DNA of 64,000 nucleotides from Ricinus communis. Taxonomy: Eukaryota > Streptophyta > Magnoliopsida > Malpighiales > Euphorbiaceae. How positions within the stretch are numbered: position 1 is the stretch's first letter; every line of letters begins with the position of its first letter. Below, one piece after another: positions 1-11,071 of the stretch. The DNA is taken from assembly GCF_019578655.1 (NCBI RefSeq), contig NC_063262.1:11725582-11789581 (forward strand), read 5' to 3'. The translations under genes were made by a program, and so were the position numbers. The notes beneath the pieces are model-generated. The model saw only the letters and a program-made list of their open reading frames with translations. It searched no databases and was not told where the DNA came from.

Positions 1-1640
1 CATCAAATTTGGACTACCTTGGAGAACTATTATAAAGTCACAAAGCAAGTTAAATCATGGAAGATCTAAATGTATGTCACCAAGTATAAAATGTTCAAGA
101 TGAAGCTAGACAAGTTCATCACCGACATGACAAATAGACTTCTTACCATCATCAACAATATGAGGAAGCTTGGGAAGCATTATGTTCGAGTAGACATCAA
201 CAATAAAATCCTTAGGAGTCTTCTTTTGGATAAATATGGTGCTAGATTGGCTAGTATTGAAGAAGCAAATGAAGATTTAGGGAAGATTCCTACAGATATT
301 CTCATAGGCAAGCTTCTAACCCATGAAATGTCTCCTATGAAGGATGAGTTTGATAGAGATAGTGGGAAGAAGGAAGCCCTAACACTCAAGGCTAGCATAA
401 GAGCTCAAGAAGCAATTAATGTCCCAAGTGATGATGAAGATCAAGGGGAAGCACTAAGTGGGAGTAATGATGTGGCTCTGATCACCAAACATGTAAAAAG
501 AATACTTGAAGCTAAAAGGAGAAGAAGCAACAAGCCTTTCACAAGCAGAAACCCTTCTCCAATCAAGAACAAGCAAGGACAAGAAGGAGGAAGTCATTTG
601 CTATGAATATGGAAAGTAAGGACATATCAAGTCGGATTTTTCCAAATACTTGAAGAGGAAGAAGGGACACAAAAAAAAGAAAAAGGGGTTGAAAGCTACT
701 TGGAGTGATGCATCCTTATCCTCCAATAATAAAAGTGAAAGGGAAAAAGAGGCTAATCTTTATTTCATGGGAAACAGGGAAGACTCCCATGAGGTATGTT
801 CTACTTCTCATTCTTGATATTTTTCTTCTTTTTGTTCATCTTCTCATTCTTTTGGTGATGATGTGTTGGATGATGAGGATGAGCTTTTAAAAAATATGCT
901 TTCAAAATTAAGTTTTTATAAAAATAAATGTTCTAGTTTGGAGGAAGATCTTAAGATTTCAAAGAAGGAAATTGCCTCCTTAAAAACTTCTAATGAGGAC
1001 CTAAAGAAGTCATTGGATGAAATTTCTAACGAAAAACTCTTTAAAGAAAACAATTCTTTGAAAAATGAAGTTGAGAAGCTTAGGAACTCAATCTCAAAAT
1101 TTCACAAAGGGAAAGAGTCTTTTGACACACTAGTTGTATATCAAAGAGCTCCCTTTGTGAGGAATGAACTTAGGTTCAATGAAGCTTCATCATCCACATC
1201 TCACAACATAATTTTTGTCCAAGCCACTCAACCACAAGCATTTGAGAGAAACTCAAATGTAGTTTCAAATAATAAAACAAACACTAGACCTTCCATTCAA
1301 AAGAAAGGGAAAGTTACACTTCTTTCAAAGGCTAACCCAAAAGAAATAAAGCATGCATTCATATGTAAGAACTCAAGTATTAACAGATCTTGTTCATGTA
1401 TGTGTGTAAAAAATCATATAAGGTCTAAACACCAAGCAAAAGTGGCTAAGAAGACCAACTTACACTTAAGAATTCCAAGGTGACTTACAACTATTGCATG
1501 AGACTTGGACATATCAATGTCAAATGCCAAATAAGAAAGATGCATCTTTTCATGAATGGATTTTCCAATGCTAACTCTAAAGGACCCAACCTTGTTTGGG
1601 CACCTAAAATTAAGTGAATTAACTTCTTTTTGTAGGTGTA
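1..1640 (+). pseudogene. copia A gag remnant (capsid region, zinc knuckles, coiled coil)
   Basis: Positions 70-606 encode a copia-type capsid segment with the usual pattern KMFKMK, then NMRKLGKHY and a run of leucines. The first zinc knuckle follows near 599-637, but a stop replaces a residue and Cys positions are lost. Positions 863-1483 encode a Lys/Glu-rich segment with heptad-like leucines, probably a coiled coil. A second knuckle-like motif (CMRLGHINVKC) lies near 1490-1530. Pieces fall in different frames, so frameshifts separate them. In the family this protein forms the virus-like particle that packages the element RNA. The N-terminus lies outside the window. Confidence 0.8.
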
Positions 1641-2880
1641 TCTTAAATCCACAAGCACCATCTTTGGCATGTTGATAGTGGATGTTCAAGGTATGTGACG
1701 GGTGGCAAGAGCCTCTTTGTGAATGTTAAGAACTATAACGAAAAGTAACATTTGGAAACGATGCCAAGGGTAAGGTAATTAGCATCGGCTCTATTGGTAA
1801 GGATGGTAAATCTCTCACTGATGATATTTTCCTAGTTGATGGATTGAAACATAATTCATTAAGTGTAAGTCAATTGTGTGTCAAAGGAAACAAAGTCACT
1901 TTCGACTCCAATGGATGTCTTGTCAACACTCTAGTGGATGACAAAGTGATATTTAAAGGAGAAAGAAGTGGCAACACCTACACAATTGACCTACACAAAG
2001 TTGCTAATCAATCCTTCAAGTGCCTTGTATCTATTAGTGATGAATCTTGGCTATGGCATAGAAGACTAAGACATGCAAGTATGGAGCTTCTATATAAGAT
2101 AGTGAAAGAAGAACTAGTAAATGGACTTCCCAAGGTGAAATTCATCAAAGACACGCCTTGTGAACCATGTCAAATAGGAAACAACATCTATCATCCTTTA
2201 AGTTTAAAACTATTGTAAATATTTCTAGACCACTTTAACTATTAAATATGGATTTGTTTAGACCTACTAGAGTAGGTAGTTTGGGTGGAAAGTTATATGC
2301 ATTTATGATTATTGATGATTACTCTAGATTTACTTAGATTAATTTCCTTATTCATAAGAATGAAGTATTTAATATTTTCAAATCTTTTGCAAAACATGTT
2401 CAGAATGAAAAAGAGTATTTGATTTCCTCTATAAGGAGTGATCATGGAAAAGAATTTGAAAATGATCTATTTGAAAACCTTTGTAAAGATTTTGAAATTT
2501 CTCATAATTTATCCTATCTTAGAACACCATAACAAAATGGAGTTGTGGAAAGAAAATATAGAACACTAGTGGAAATGGCTAGGACAATGCTCAATGAGTA
2601 TAAACTTCCTTCTTATTTTTGGGCCGAGGCCATTAACACTAGTCGTTATGTTGCAAATAGAATTTTCAAAAGGCCTTTACTAAATAAAATCTCTTATGAG
2701 CTTTGGAAAGGAAGAAAACCTAAGGTCTCATATTTTAGAGTGTTTGGATGCAAATGCTATATTTTAAATACAAAGGACAACCTTAGAAAATTTGATGCTA
2801 AAACCGACATAGGAATCTTCCTAGTCTATTCCACATCAAGCAAAGCCTATAGAGTCCATGAATGTAGTTTTTGATGAATC
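1641..2880 (+). pseudogene. copia A protease and integrase remnant
   Basis: Near 1666-1710 the reading WHVDSGCSRYVTG carries the aspartic protease DSG triad. At 1844-2218 is the GAG-pre-integrase segment (LSVSQLC ... WLWHRRLRHAS ... CEPCQIG), which carries the HHCC zinc-binding pattern of integrase. From 2240 the catalytic core reads IIDDYSRFT, then IRSDHGKEFEN, then QQNGVVERKYRTL, giving the D, D and E of the DDE triad. Stops occur inside this region, for example in the core near 2335 and just before the QQNG motif near 2531. In the family the protease cuts the polyprotein and the integrase inserts the DNA copy. Confidence 0.88.
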
Positions 2881-4700
2881 AAATAAGCTTGATCTTGGGG
2901 AAGGTGTTTGTGTAAATGATATTGTAGGTGCACTTGAGGAACTCAAAGTAGATGTTGATGATCCTTCAAAAGGAGCGAACAAATCTATAAAGGAAATTCA
3001 AGAAGACCAACAAAATCAAGATGCAACTCAAGATCCCTAAGAGTTGGAGACCTTATAAAATCTTCCCAAGGAGTGGAGCATAAAAAAGGATCATCCTTCT
3101 ACTCAAGTCATTGGAGACTTATCAAAAGGTATAAGTACTTGTTCCAAACTAGTAGCTTTAAATATTCTAGGCTTTGTCTCTCAAATTAAGCTAAGGACGA
3201 ATGATGAGGCTTTAAATGATGAGAGTTGGGTGATTGCTATGCAAGATGAACTCAACCAATTTGAGAGAAACAAAGTGTGAGAACTTGTTCCTAGACCCAA
3301 GGACCACCAAATTATAGGATGTAAATGAGTGTTTAGAAACAAGTTTGATAAGCAAGACTCTATCACTAGAAATAAAGCTAGATTGGTTGCAAAAGGTTAC
3401 AACCAAAAGGAAGGTATTGATTATGATGAGATCTTTTCTCCGGTTACTAGATTAGAAGCTATTAGGATACTTTTAATATATGCATGTCACATGAATTTCA
3501 AATTATTTCAAATGGATGTGAAAAGTGCATTTTTAAATGGTTTATTAAGGAGGAAATTTATGTTGAGCAACCTCCCGATTTTGAAAATCATAAATTTTCC
3601 AATCATGTTTTCAAATTATCTAAAGCCTTGTATGGGTTGAAACAAGCTCCTAGAGCTTGGTATGAAAGGCTTAGTTCTTTTTTAATTGAAAATGGATTTT
3701 AAAAGGGCAAGGTTGACGCCACACATTTGTGAAGATTCATAAGCATAATATTCTAATTGTTCAAATTTATATTGATGACATTGCGTTTGGAGCTACTAAT
3801 GAGTTGCTTTATGAGGATTTTGCTAAGTGTATGACTAGAGATTTCAAATTAGCATGATGGGAGATCTCAAAATTTTCCTTGGTCTTCAAGTCAAGCAAAG
3901 CAAGGATGAGATATTCATCAACCAATACAAGTACATAAGAGAACTCCTAAAGAAATTTGAGATGGATGGTTTTAAAGTAGCCAAGATCCCTATGAGTGTC
4001 ACAACAAAATTGGACAAGGATGAGAAGGGTAAGAGCGTGAATGAAAAGCTTTATAGAGGTATGATTGGTTCACTTTTATATTTAACCGCCTCTAGACCCG
4101 ATATTATGTATAGTGTTTGTCTTTGTACTAGATTTCAATCTTGTCCCAAAGAGTCATTTGAATGCTGTAAAAAGAATCTTGAAATATTTTTGTGGGACTT
4201 TGAACTTAGGGCTTTAGTATCCTAGAGAAACACCCTTTGACATAATAAGTATTCGGATGCCGATTATATGCGGGTAGTCTATTATATAGAAAGAGCACTT
4301 CTAGAAGTTATCATCTTCTAGGTGAATGCTTAGTATCTTGGTTTAGTACGAAACAAGTTTCGGTTGCTCCCTCCACTGATAAAGTCGAATATGTTACGGC
4401 AAAATGTTTTTATGCTCAAATCCTTTGGATGAGCAACAATTAAGAGATTATCGGAGAGAGTTTGATCACATTCCTATTAAGTGTGACAACACTAATGCTA
4501 TAAATCTTTCGAAAAATCCTATTCAACATTCTATGAGTAAGCATATAGATATTAGACACTAATTTTTAAGAGATCATGTTCAAAATGGTAGTGTAGTGCT
4601 AGAGTATGTTAACACAAATAAGAAACTAGCCAATATTTTCACCAAGCTCTTAAACGAGGAAAGATTGAATTACATAGAAATATAACTAGGAATGATAGAT
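2881..4700 (+). pseudogene. copia A reverse transcriptase and RNase H remnant
   Basis: The reverse transcriptase starts near 3181 (WVIAMQDELNQFERNKV) and continues through [18 protein letters not shown] and [12 protein letters not shown]. It reaches the catalytic strand IYIDDIAFGA near 3765-3800, where the family usually has YVDD. The segment MMGDLKIFLGLQVKQ at 3854 begins the connection to RNase H, which follows to about 4690 (SDADY ... STKQVSVAPSTDKVEY ... SKHIDIRH ... LANIFTKLL). Several stops and frameshifts break it, for example near 3702, 3842 and 4223. Together these domains copied the RNA into DNA when the element was active. Confidence 0.88.
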
Positions 4701-5150
4701 GGAAGTACCTTAACATAGATAAAATTTTTATGATGTGCTAAATATATATGTTTGTTCATTGTGATATTTATACTTGCGCATCTTTATTTTTTAGCATAAT
4801 TGAGTATTGAAATTACCTTGGCACAAAATCACTTTCAATCTTTGTGCATTCCATGTTCATCCAAATAATTTTCCATCTTTTCTCAAATATTGCAAAAAGC
4901 ATGCTCGTGCTTTATAAGTCTATGTGAAAGCTTGGAAATGACCTTAAAAGCGCGCTCGTGATTCCACAGCGTGAACACGGTTTCCTAAAATTATAGCTAT
5001 TGTGATTAATTTTTTAAAACCGCGATCGTGCTTCTCAGGCGTGCCTGCACTTCTCAATTTTTGAAAAAAGACTAGCCGTTACAGTTTTATTCAAAATATA
5101 TTTAATGAAAAACTAGCCATTTTTTATCATATTTTCACCCCCCTTAAGGC
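4701..5150 (+). other. spacer between pol and the accessory frame, with GC-rich words
   Basis: No coding sequence is seen. In this AT-rich stretch stand isolated GC-rich words such as aagcgcgctcgtg (near 4947) and accgcgatcgtgc (near 5020). Similar words stand at the matching place in copia B (near 9340-9540) and inside the LTRs of both elements. The spacer ends in the TATA box of the accessory frame. Confidence 0.5.
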
Positions 5151-5157
5151 TATAAAA
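5151..5157 (+). promoter_or_regulatory. TATA box of the copia A accessory gene
   Basis: TATAAAA lies about 120 bp before the ATG at 5274. Copia B has a TATAAATA box at nearly the same distance (about 125 bp) before its homologous ATG, so the arrangement is conserved between two diverged copies. This suggests a separate internal promoter. Confidence 0.55.
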
Positions 5158-5273
5158 ACCTAATTTCATAGAAACGCATCACTTTTTATATATATTCTCA
5201 TTCAAGCTTTAAAACATTCTTCTTCTCTACTTTAATTTTTCCCAAACTCTCTTCAACTTATTCAATAATTGAT

Positions 5274-6479
5274 ATGGGGCCAAGAAAGACTATTGGGAGA
5301 GGTTCTTTTTCCTCTGAATTTATCATGGAAAGAATGAAGGGTGTCAATGAAGAAGCTCGAATCAAGTTTATGATAATAGAGAGGAAAGAGACCAACTAAG
5401 TAGATGTTTCGATGAAGAGACCCTCATCAAACTATGCATTTCTCAAGAGGTAAACACTATTCTAGACAATGTTGGCTTTAAAGATTTCTTTCTACCCTAA
5501 TCCATAGAATTAGGATTTGAGAACCTCACTAAGGAGTTCTTTTCCACCTTAGTAATCAACAAAAAGGAAGATAGGGATGACTACTATGGGATAGAGTTTA
5601 GACTCTTTAGGAGAAAAAGAACCTACTAAGAACCCAATTTTCATCAATTTTTAGTTTTCAAGAAAGAAGCCACCTTTCCATTATTGAAAACCTTGTTGAA
5701 ATGCCTCTTTTGTTTTTTCACTTTTGGAGGCGAATCTCCAACAAAGAAACCCATTCTAAAGACTCTCTATCAAAAGACCTCAAATTCTTGGCTCATTGGG
5801 TAGTGCATAGGATGATTGCATCTAACATCCACGCGAGAGACAATGGGATAGAAAAAGTGCCTCAAAAGATCTTCTCTTCCTCTATGCTATGATCAATGGT
5901 AAAGGCATTCTCACTTTTAAATTCTTCATTGATCATCTTTGTCATCTTGGCAATACACAAAAAGGTGTCATTCTTGTCTCTTCCCACATCATCAAGATTG
6001 CCAAACATATTCAAGTCATTTCTCCTATCAACAAAACCTTTCTTACTCCTGTCTCACCTCTCTTGTTAGGTTTAGCCTTTCTTGAGCATGCCAAAGTCAT
6101 AAGACTTGGGCCATGGAGAAATTTTCTTTTTAATAGGGAAATATGTGGATGATAGAAAGAAGAGAAAAAAGGACCATAGATTGCCAAGTGAGCCTACTCA
6201 CTCCACTTTCCAATGGCAACCCTCCCTCTCTTTTGAACAAAAGGTCTTAAAGAAAATGTGGAGGACTTAGAATTACCTCCATCACTTACATGCAAATTTG
6301 GTCAAAATTCAAAAAGTCTATAAGATCCCTTATTGGCATGTGGAGAATTGGGAAGAATAAGAAGAAGAAGAGGCTCTCGTCCTCCTCTTCAAGCAAGCAA
6401 AAGTGGTTTAGGGAAAGGTAAAGAGCCTATGGTTCAAAAAGAGAAAGAAGAAGAAGAGGATGAAGAAGAAGAAGATTAA
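5274..6479 (+). pseudogene. copia A accessory frame, Athila-ORF1-like protein remnant
   Basis: The frame starts at ATG 5274 (MGPRKTIGRGSF) and, across several frameshifts and stops, reaches TAA at 6477-6479 after a Glu/Asp-rich tail (KEKEEEEDEEEED). A middle segment reads FENLTKEFFSTL ... YGIEFRLF. A later one reads LAHWVVHRMIASNIHARDN, then MINGKGILTFKFFIDHLCHLG. This order resembles the Athila ORF1 / putative plant transposon protein families as I remember them, where the motif ELTLEFLSTL precedes an RLF segment. The matching frame of copia B at 8027-9113 is clearly homologous. No convincing membrane segment or signal peptide is seen, so an envelope role is unlikely. Function is unknown. 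Confidence 0.6.
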
Positions 6480-6894
6480 TTTCTCTTTAAATACTTTTTA
6501 TTTTTTTTCTTTCTCTCATGCATGCATTCATTTTTATTGATCATACATATAAAGTGTTTCATTTAATGCAAGCACTCATTTTTTGTCTCTTTATGTTCTA
6601 CTTCTTTGCTATTTATTTTCTTGCTTTTTAATTTTGACAAAGGGGGAGGAGTATGTATAAATTGATTACTAAGAATAAAAAGAGAAGTATAAGGGAGAAG
6701 TATGTATAAATTGATTACTAAGAATAAAAAGAAAAAAATACAGAATTTCAGCACTGATTTAGTTTAGTTGTAAAAACTAAAGGAGAGAAAATACAAATAT
6801 TGAGGGGGAGTAATCTATCAATGTTAGCTATTAACTATTCAATTGCACTTATACATGATTAATTTTGGATCTCTAATCAATTTGGTTATCAAAA
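6480..6894 (+). other. copia A 3' untranslated stretch with two polypurine-like tracts
   Basis: No coding sequence is seen. Two G-rich purine runs (aaagggggaggag near 6640 and gagggggagt near 6803) precede the final purine tract. A duplicated stretch (gagaagtatgtataaattg) occurs near 6648 and 6696. The extra runs may be secondary polypurine primers, as found in other plant copia lineages. Confidence 0.45.
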
Positions 6895-6910
6895 TAAAAA
6901 AGAGAGAGAT
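6895..6910 (+). other. polypurine tract of copia A
   Basis: An A/G run (aaaaaagagagaga) directly precedes the LTR start TGTTG. In LTR elements such a run primes plus-strand DNA synthesis, and its position supports the chosen LTR boundary. Confidence 0.6.
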
Positions 6911-7432
6911 TGTTGACCTAAGGTGCAATTGATCTCTATTTTGATCTTAACATCCAAACTGAGCATTGCTAACCTTGTTTTTGAGTGTCTATATGACAGA
7001 GCTCCAAAGGAACCTGTCAAAGTAAAAGCATCTTTAAGTTTTCAAGAAAGTTTTGTAAAAACATCCAAAAAGCGCGAGGGCACTTTTCATATGATCAAAA
7101 TTATACAAGACGTTGAAAAGTCCATATGACATCTTGCCAGCTACAGCGCGACACCTAACAGTCAAAGACAAGGCAGGTGCAATAGCGCTGTTATGGCACG
7201 GGAGCAGTTTTCGCAATTAATATGATGTCAGTAACCATTGAAATATCACCCACCTCGTTAGAGCCACGTGTCTGGAGTCGTTGGAGCCCCAACGTCTATT
7301 ATTAGAAAGCGCGAGCGCACTTGGAAAGCGTAGGGCGCTTTTCAAGACTTCAGGCAACTTTTTGCCAAGTCATCAATCTTACATTTAATGAGTTTTGGAC
7401 CTATTTTAATGTCTCTAAGTGGTTAGTATAAG

Positions 7433-7440
7433 TATAAATA
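7433..7440 (+). promoter_or_regulatory. TATA box in the copia A LTR
   Basis: TATAAATA stands at the expected place, in the middle of the LTR and about 60 bp before the poly(A) signal. Confidence 0.5.
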
Positions 7441-7490
7441 CCGCTCTTAAAGACTCAATAAGTAAGTGTATGATTTAAGTATTTATGTAT

Positions 7491-7496
7491 AATAAA
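7491..7496 (+). terminator. poly(A) signal in the copia A LTR
   Basis: AATAAA lies about 55 bp after the LTR TATA box, as expected if the R region is short. Confidence 0.45.
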
Positions 7497-8026
7497 ACTC
7501 TTGTAAATTTATTTCTCAACTTTCTATGCTCAATCTCTTTTTTTGTAAAGTGTATTAAGTTGAATCTCATTGTTTAACTAAAACTCTAACGCGTTGTCGT
7601 GTGAGTCTAGGTATTAAAAATACAAGGAATTAATAGTTAAGTAACCATTAATACTTAAGGGTTAAGAGAGTTAGTAAGGGATTAGTTCACTAAGGGAAGA
7701 AGTTTAGTATTAGCCTTGAAAAATACTAAGTTGTTGGTGAACTTGTAAAACCCAAAGGTTGTAATCTTAAAGATTATAGTGGAATACTCAAGTATGATCT
7801 TTAGGAGTGGATGTAGGAAGGATTACTCTCGAATCACTATAAATCTTTGTGTCAATCATTTTAGCCCCAACTTTCTTCCAATTCTCTTTACTCTTTCTTT
7901 AATCCTTGTTTGTGACCTAAAGTTATTCAAATCCGCAATTTGAGGTCACTAATTCAACCTCTTTCTTGGTTTCAAGGGACAACAGACATGTTTAAGAAGC
8001 CTATAGACTTTCTCAATCCTTTTGGC

Positions 8027-9113
8027 TTATTTTTTCATGAAGATCATCATCTTATCCCTTAGGGTGATCTTTTCTTGAGGAACACCAATTTCTTGCTCCG
8101 CTCTTTCTTCATCACTTGGAGTTTTCTCAACTTCTTCTTTCTCTTTACCCTTAATGTTTAACCTTGCCCTCTTGTTTTCCGTTGCTGACTCCATAATAGA
8201 GATAACACTAACAGTCAAATTATTTCATAAGAATCATCATCCATCTTCATGATGACTTTAGAGCGAATGAAGTATTAGAGGATAATGTAATTAGTGCTCA
8301 TGGGTAGAGGGTGCTTTAAGTAGACTATATTAGAAAGGGTGTGATGTTTGAAGCAGATAGTTATCATGGATACATAAGAAGAGACGATTATGCATCCATG
8401 AGAGAATTTGGCTAGGTGAAAAAAATGGTCAATAAGAAAGTAAGAAAGTTGAATCGGTCTATTGTTGATCATGCAATAGAGAATGCATAGATCTTTTTGA
8501 GTGATCTTCTCATTGGCATCATACCTACCATGAATTATGATGGTGATGAGTGTATGAAGGGTCTAATGGAGGAGGAATTTAATGTGTTTGGCATTTGAGT
8601 TTTTGTCTAATTTGGTTTATATGGATATAGATTTTTAAGAATTCACTAGACTTACCACCAAGTCAACAAGAGCAGTAATTTCTTAATCTTGAAAGTTGTA
8701 TATGTTCCCAAGATCAATCCATGTTAGCGAGAGTCTTTGGCTAAACATATTGAAGGTGATCTCGAAATATCCCAAGTAGCCTCCATGCCTTTTGCTAACC
8801 TCTAATGAACTCAAGAACTGCAAGATTAATTCCTTATAACCATCCACATTAGGATAGACAAGTCTATCCAATTGGATATTGTTAAGATGTTTGAGGACAT
8901 CTTCATAGACTCCTATCTTCATGAAATCCATATTTAGAGGGGCTCTTGAGGCTTTAAATTTCTTCTTGGACAATATCTTGTATTTGTTCCTTGCCTTTTA
9001 TGTAATGCCCTTTTCATTTTGATAGGGATGTCAAGAGAAGAAGTCAATGTGCCTTGGCCTTGGGCTTTACCCTTGGCCTTGTTTGCTTGAGAAGTAGTCT
9101 TCTTATGAGCCAT
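8027..9113 (-). pseudogene. copia B accessory frame, Athila-ORF1-like protein remnant
   Basis: The ATG at 9113-9111 opens MAHKKTTSQANKAKGKAQGQ. After a frameshift the segment at 8973-8683 reads DFMKIGVYEDVLKHL ... YKELILQFLSSLEV ... RLSLTWIDLGNIYNF. This order resembles Athila ORF1. A later segment (MINNRPIQLSYFLIDHFFHL near 8472) matches MINGKGILTFKFFIDHLCHL in copia A. The charged C-terminus (KGKEKEEVEKTPSDEERAE) ends in TAA at 8029-8027. Both copies lie just after RNase H and have the same leader layout, so the gene belongs to the family and is not a chance insertion. Its role is unknown. Confidence 0.6.
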
Positions 9114-9235
9114 TGATTTAATGATATGAAGAATGTAGTTCTTGAAAATGTGCTTTTTTGGAGAGAAATATTAAAAAAATGAGAGTGAGGAAGATGAATA
9201 TAAGTGAAATGCATATAGAGGTGATAAGAAAGGGG

Positions 9236-9243
9236 TATTTATA
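9236..9243 (-). promoter_or_regulatory. TATA box of the copia B accessory gene
   Basis: TATAAATA on the minus strand lies about 125 bp before the ATG at 9113. The spacing nearly equals that in copia A. Confidence 0.55.
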
Positions 9244-9707
9244 ACCAATAAAATGCTGAAAAATGCTAAAATTATCTTTAAGAGGTGTAACTCCTTATAA
9301 ATTGGTCAAATGTAACAATAATATTTTTATAGAAAGCAGGCTCTTCGCAACCGCGATTCACAAAGTGTGACAATAAAATTCAAATTTCTTTCAGAATGGC
9401 TAGTTTGACTAGCGTCGCGATAACGAATGCTGAGGGTGTGACCGCAAAAACAAGTAAAAATCTGACAGAACCAAAGCCTTGATTTTGACTGCATTCTGTG
9501 ACCGTGCCTTGGCATCACGACTGTGGTTTTCGAAAATTATGGAGAATTTAGAGAAAACTTAAAAATAATTCATTTGGTCCTTGAGACAATAATCCTCTTT
9601 AATATATGAATGGATATAATATAAGGATAATGAATGCAAAATTGAAATTCATAACTCACTTCCATTAAGAAACACATACACACAAATTAATCAATCAATC
9701 AAGAATA
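9244..9707 (-). other. spacer between pol and the accessory frame of copia B
   Basis: No coding sequence is seen. GC-rich words stand out from the AT-rich background on the minus strand, such as gcggtcacaccc, ttatcgcgacgc and aatcgcggttgcg (9340-9450). They resemble the words in the copia A spacer and in the LTRs. Confidence 0.45.
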
Positions 9708-10545
9708 CTACTCAAGATAATCTCCATCAAGCATACTGAGTTCTCTTTTAATAAAATTTAATCTTTCCTCATTAAGGGGCTTGGTGAAAATTTCAGCAAG
9801 TTGGTTACTAGTATCAATGAATTTTAACACTTCATCACCATTTTGCAGATGATCTCTTAAAAATTGATGCCTAATGTCTATATGCTTACTCCTAGAATGT
9901 TGAATAGGGCTATTAGATAAGTTTATAGCACCAATATAATCACATTTAATAGGTATATGACTAAGCACTTGGCCATAATCCTTGAGTGGCTGTTTCATCC
10001 ATAGAATTTGAGTACAACAATAGCTTGCAACCACATATTCTACTTCGACAATAAATAAGGCAACTATGACTTGCTTGTTACTAAACCAAGAAACTAAGTC
10101 TTCTGCTAAGAAATGGCAAGTTCCATAAGTGAGTTTCCTATCTAAGAGACTACCCGTATAGTCGGCATCGGAGAAGCCAATTATGTCAAATGATGTATGC
10201 TTACGATATCAAAGACCTAAATGCACAGTGCCATGTAAATATTTTAATTTTTTTTAATAATATGCAAATATGACTCTCTAGGACTAGATTGAAATCGAGC
10301 ATACAAATAAACACTATACATAATATCGGGTCTAGAAGCCGAAAAATAGAGTAGAGATTCAATCATACCTTTATACTTCTTTTCACTTATTGGCTTACCC
10401 TTTTCATCTTTGTCCAACTTTGTTGTGCTCATTGTTGTCTTGGAAATCTTGCATCCTTCCATTCCAAACATTTTGAGAAGCTTTTTGATGTACTTGAATA
10501 GGTTGATGAAGATGCCATCCTTGCATTGTTTGATTTGCAATTCTA
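9708..10545 (-). pseudogene. copia B RNase H and end of reverse transcriptase
   Basis: At 10540-10244 the minus strand reads MQIKQCKDGIFINLFKYIKKL ... ASRPDIMYSVYLYARFQ, the connection region after the reverse transcriptase. RNase H follows (SNKQVIVA, then ASYCCTQILWMKQPLKDYG, then SKHIDIRHQFLRDHLQNGD, then LAEIFTKPLNEERLNF). It ends at the TAA before 9708. The block is cut from the catalytic part of the reverse transcriptase by the plastid insertion at 10545-11490. Confidence 0.85.
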
Positions 10546-10738
10546 GTTAGAACTTGAGTTCCTCACTTTTTTTGATAAATGAATAATTGATGGAATTACC
10601 AATGGAGTTGGTGTTACCAGTTTCTTTGTAGGAGAGGGTATAAAATATGTAGGAAGCGGTCACATCTCTTCTTATCTCTTATTATATTTATTTTATGCAT
10701 TAATCTTTTTATTAATTTATTCTTTTTACAATTTGTAA
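10545..10738 (+). pseudogene. ndhF: plastid ndhF 3' end (NUPT part 1)
   Basis: The plus strand reads LELEFLTFFDK, a stop, then [20 protein letters not shown] and [19 protein letters not shown], ending in TAA. From family knowledge this is the C-terminal end of NdhF, a membrane subunit of the plastid NADH dehydrogenase-like complex. The internal TGA stands where NdhF usually has an arginine codon, consistent with a C-to-T change after transfer. It is not functional. Confidence 0.8.
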
Positions 10739-11071
10739 AAAAAATTCAATTTTATTTACAAATTGTAAAACTTTATTTGAAATTTTATTAATTTTAATAT
10801 TGAATTTTTTTATTTTAGAATTATTTAATATAGAATATAATTCTAATTTTAATTATTTAATATAATTTTGAATTTAATATTAATATTTAATAAATAATGG
10901 AAATTAAATAAAATATTTATTATTTACGTATATTTATTATACGTATATATATATATTTATTATATGTATATTTATTATTTAAATTTATTTATTATTTATA
11001 TTATTTAAATAAATTGAATTTATTATTTACATTTAACATTTATATATTTATTATTTACATTTAACATTTAT
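10739..11071. other. AT-rich part of the plastid insertion, with a 28-bp tandem duplication
   Basis: The stretch is almost entirely A and T, as expected for a plastid intergenic spacer next to ndhF. Near its right end a unit beginning tattatttacatttaacat is repeated at 11021 and 11049 (period 28 bp). No coding sequence is seen. Plastid origin is inferred from its neighbours. Confidence 0.5.

Larger units (their letters stand above)
1..7984 (+). mobile_element. Ty1/copia LTR retrotransposon A, left end outside the window
   Basis: The order gag, protease, integrase, reverse transcriptase, RNase H is seen on the plus strand, which is the copia order (integrase before reverse transcriptase). An extra reading frame, a purine tract and a 3' LTR (6911-7984) follow. 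The 5' LTR and the start of gag lie before position 1. Every coding block contains stops or frameshifts, so this copy cannot make its own proteins. Its LTR and accessory frame resemble those of copia B on the opposite strand, so the two are members of one family arranged tail to tail. Confidence 0.9.
6911..7984 (+). repeat. 3' LTR of copia A
   Basis: The LTR begins TGTTGACCTA and ends GGGACAACA, giving the inverted ends TGTTG/CAACA. It is 1,074 bp long. The LTR of copia B (22636-23690, minus strand) begins TGTTAACCTA and is 1,055 bp, which supports both ends. It contains a TATA box at 7433 and a poly(A) signal at 7491. GC-rich words (gcgcgagggcac, gcgcgagcgcac, gcgtagggcgc) stand near 7070-7345, upstream of the TATA box. 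Confidence 0.75.

Noticed and set aside
5274..6479. Accessory frame as a retroviral envelope-like gene
   Set aside because: No signal peptide, no fusion-like or membrane-spanning segment, and a closer resemblance to Athila ORF1 than to any envelope protein.
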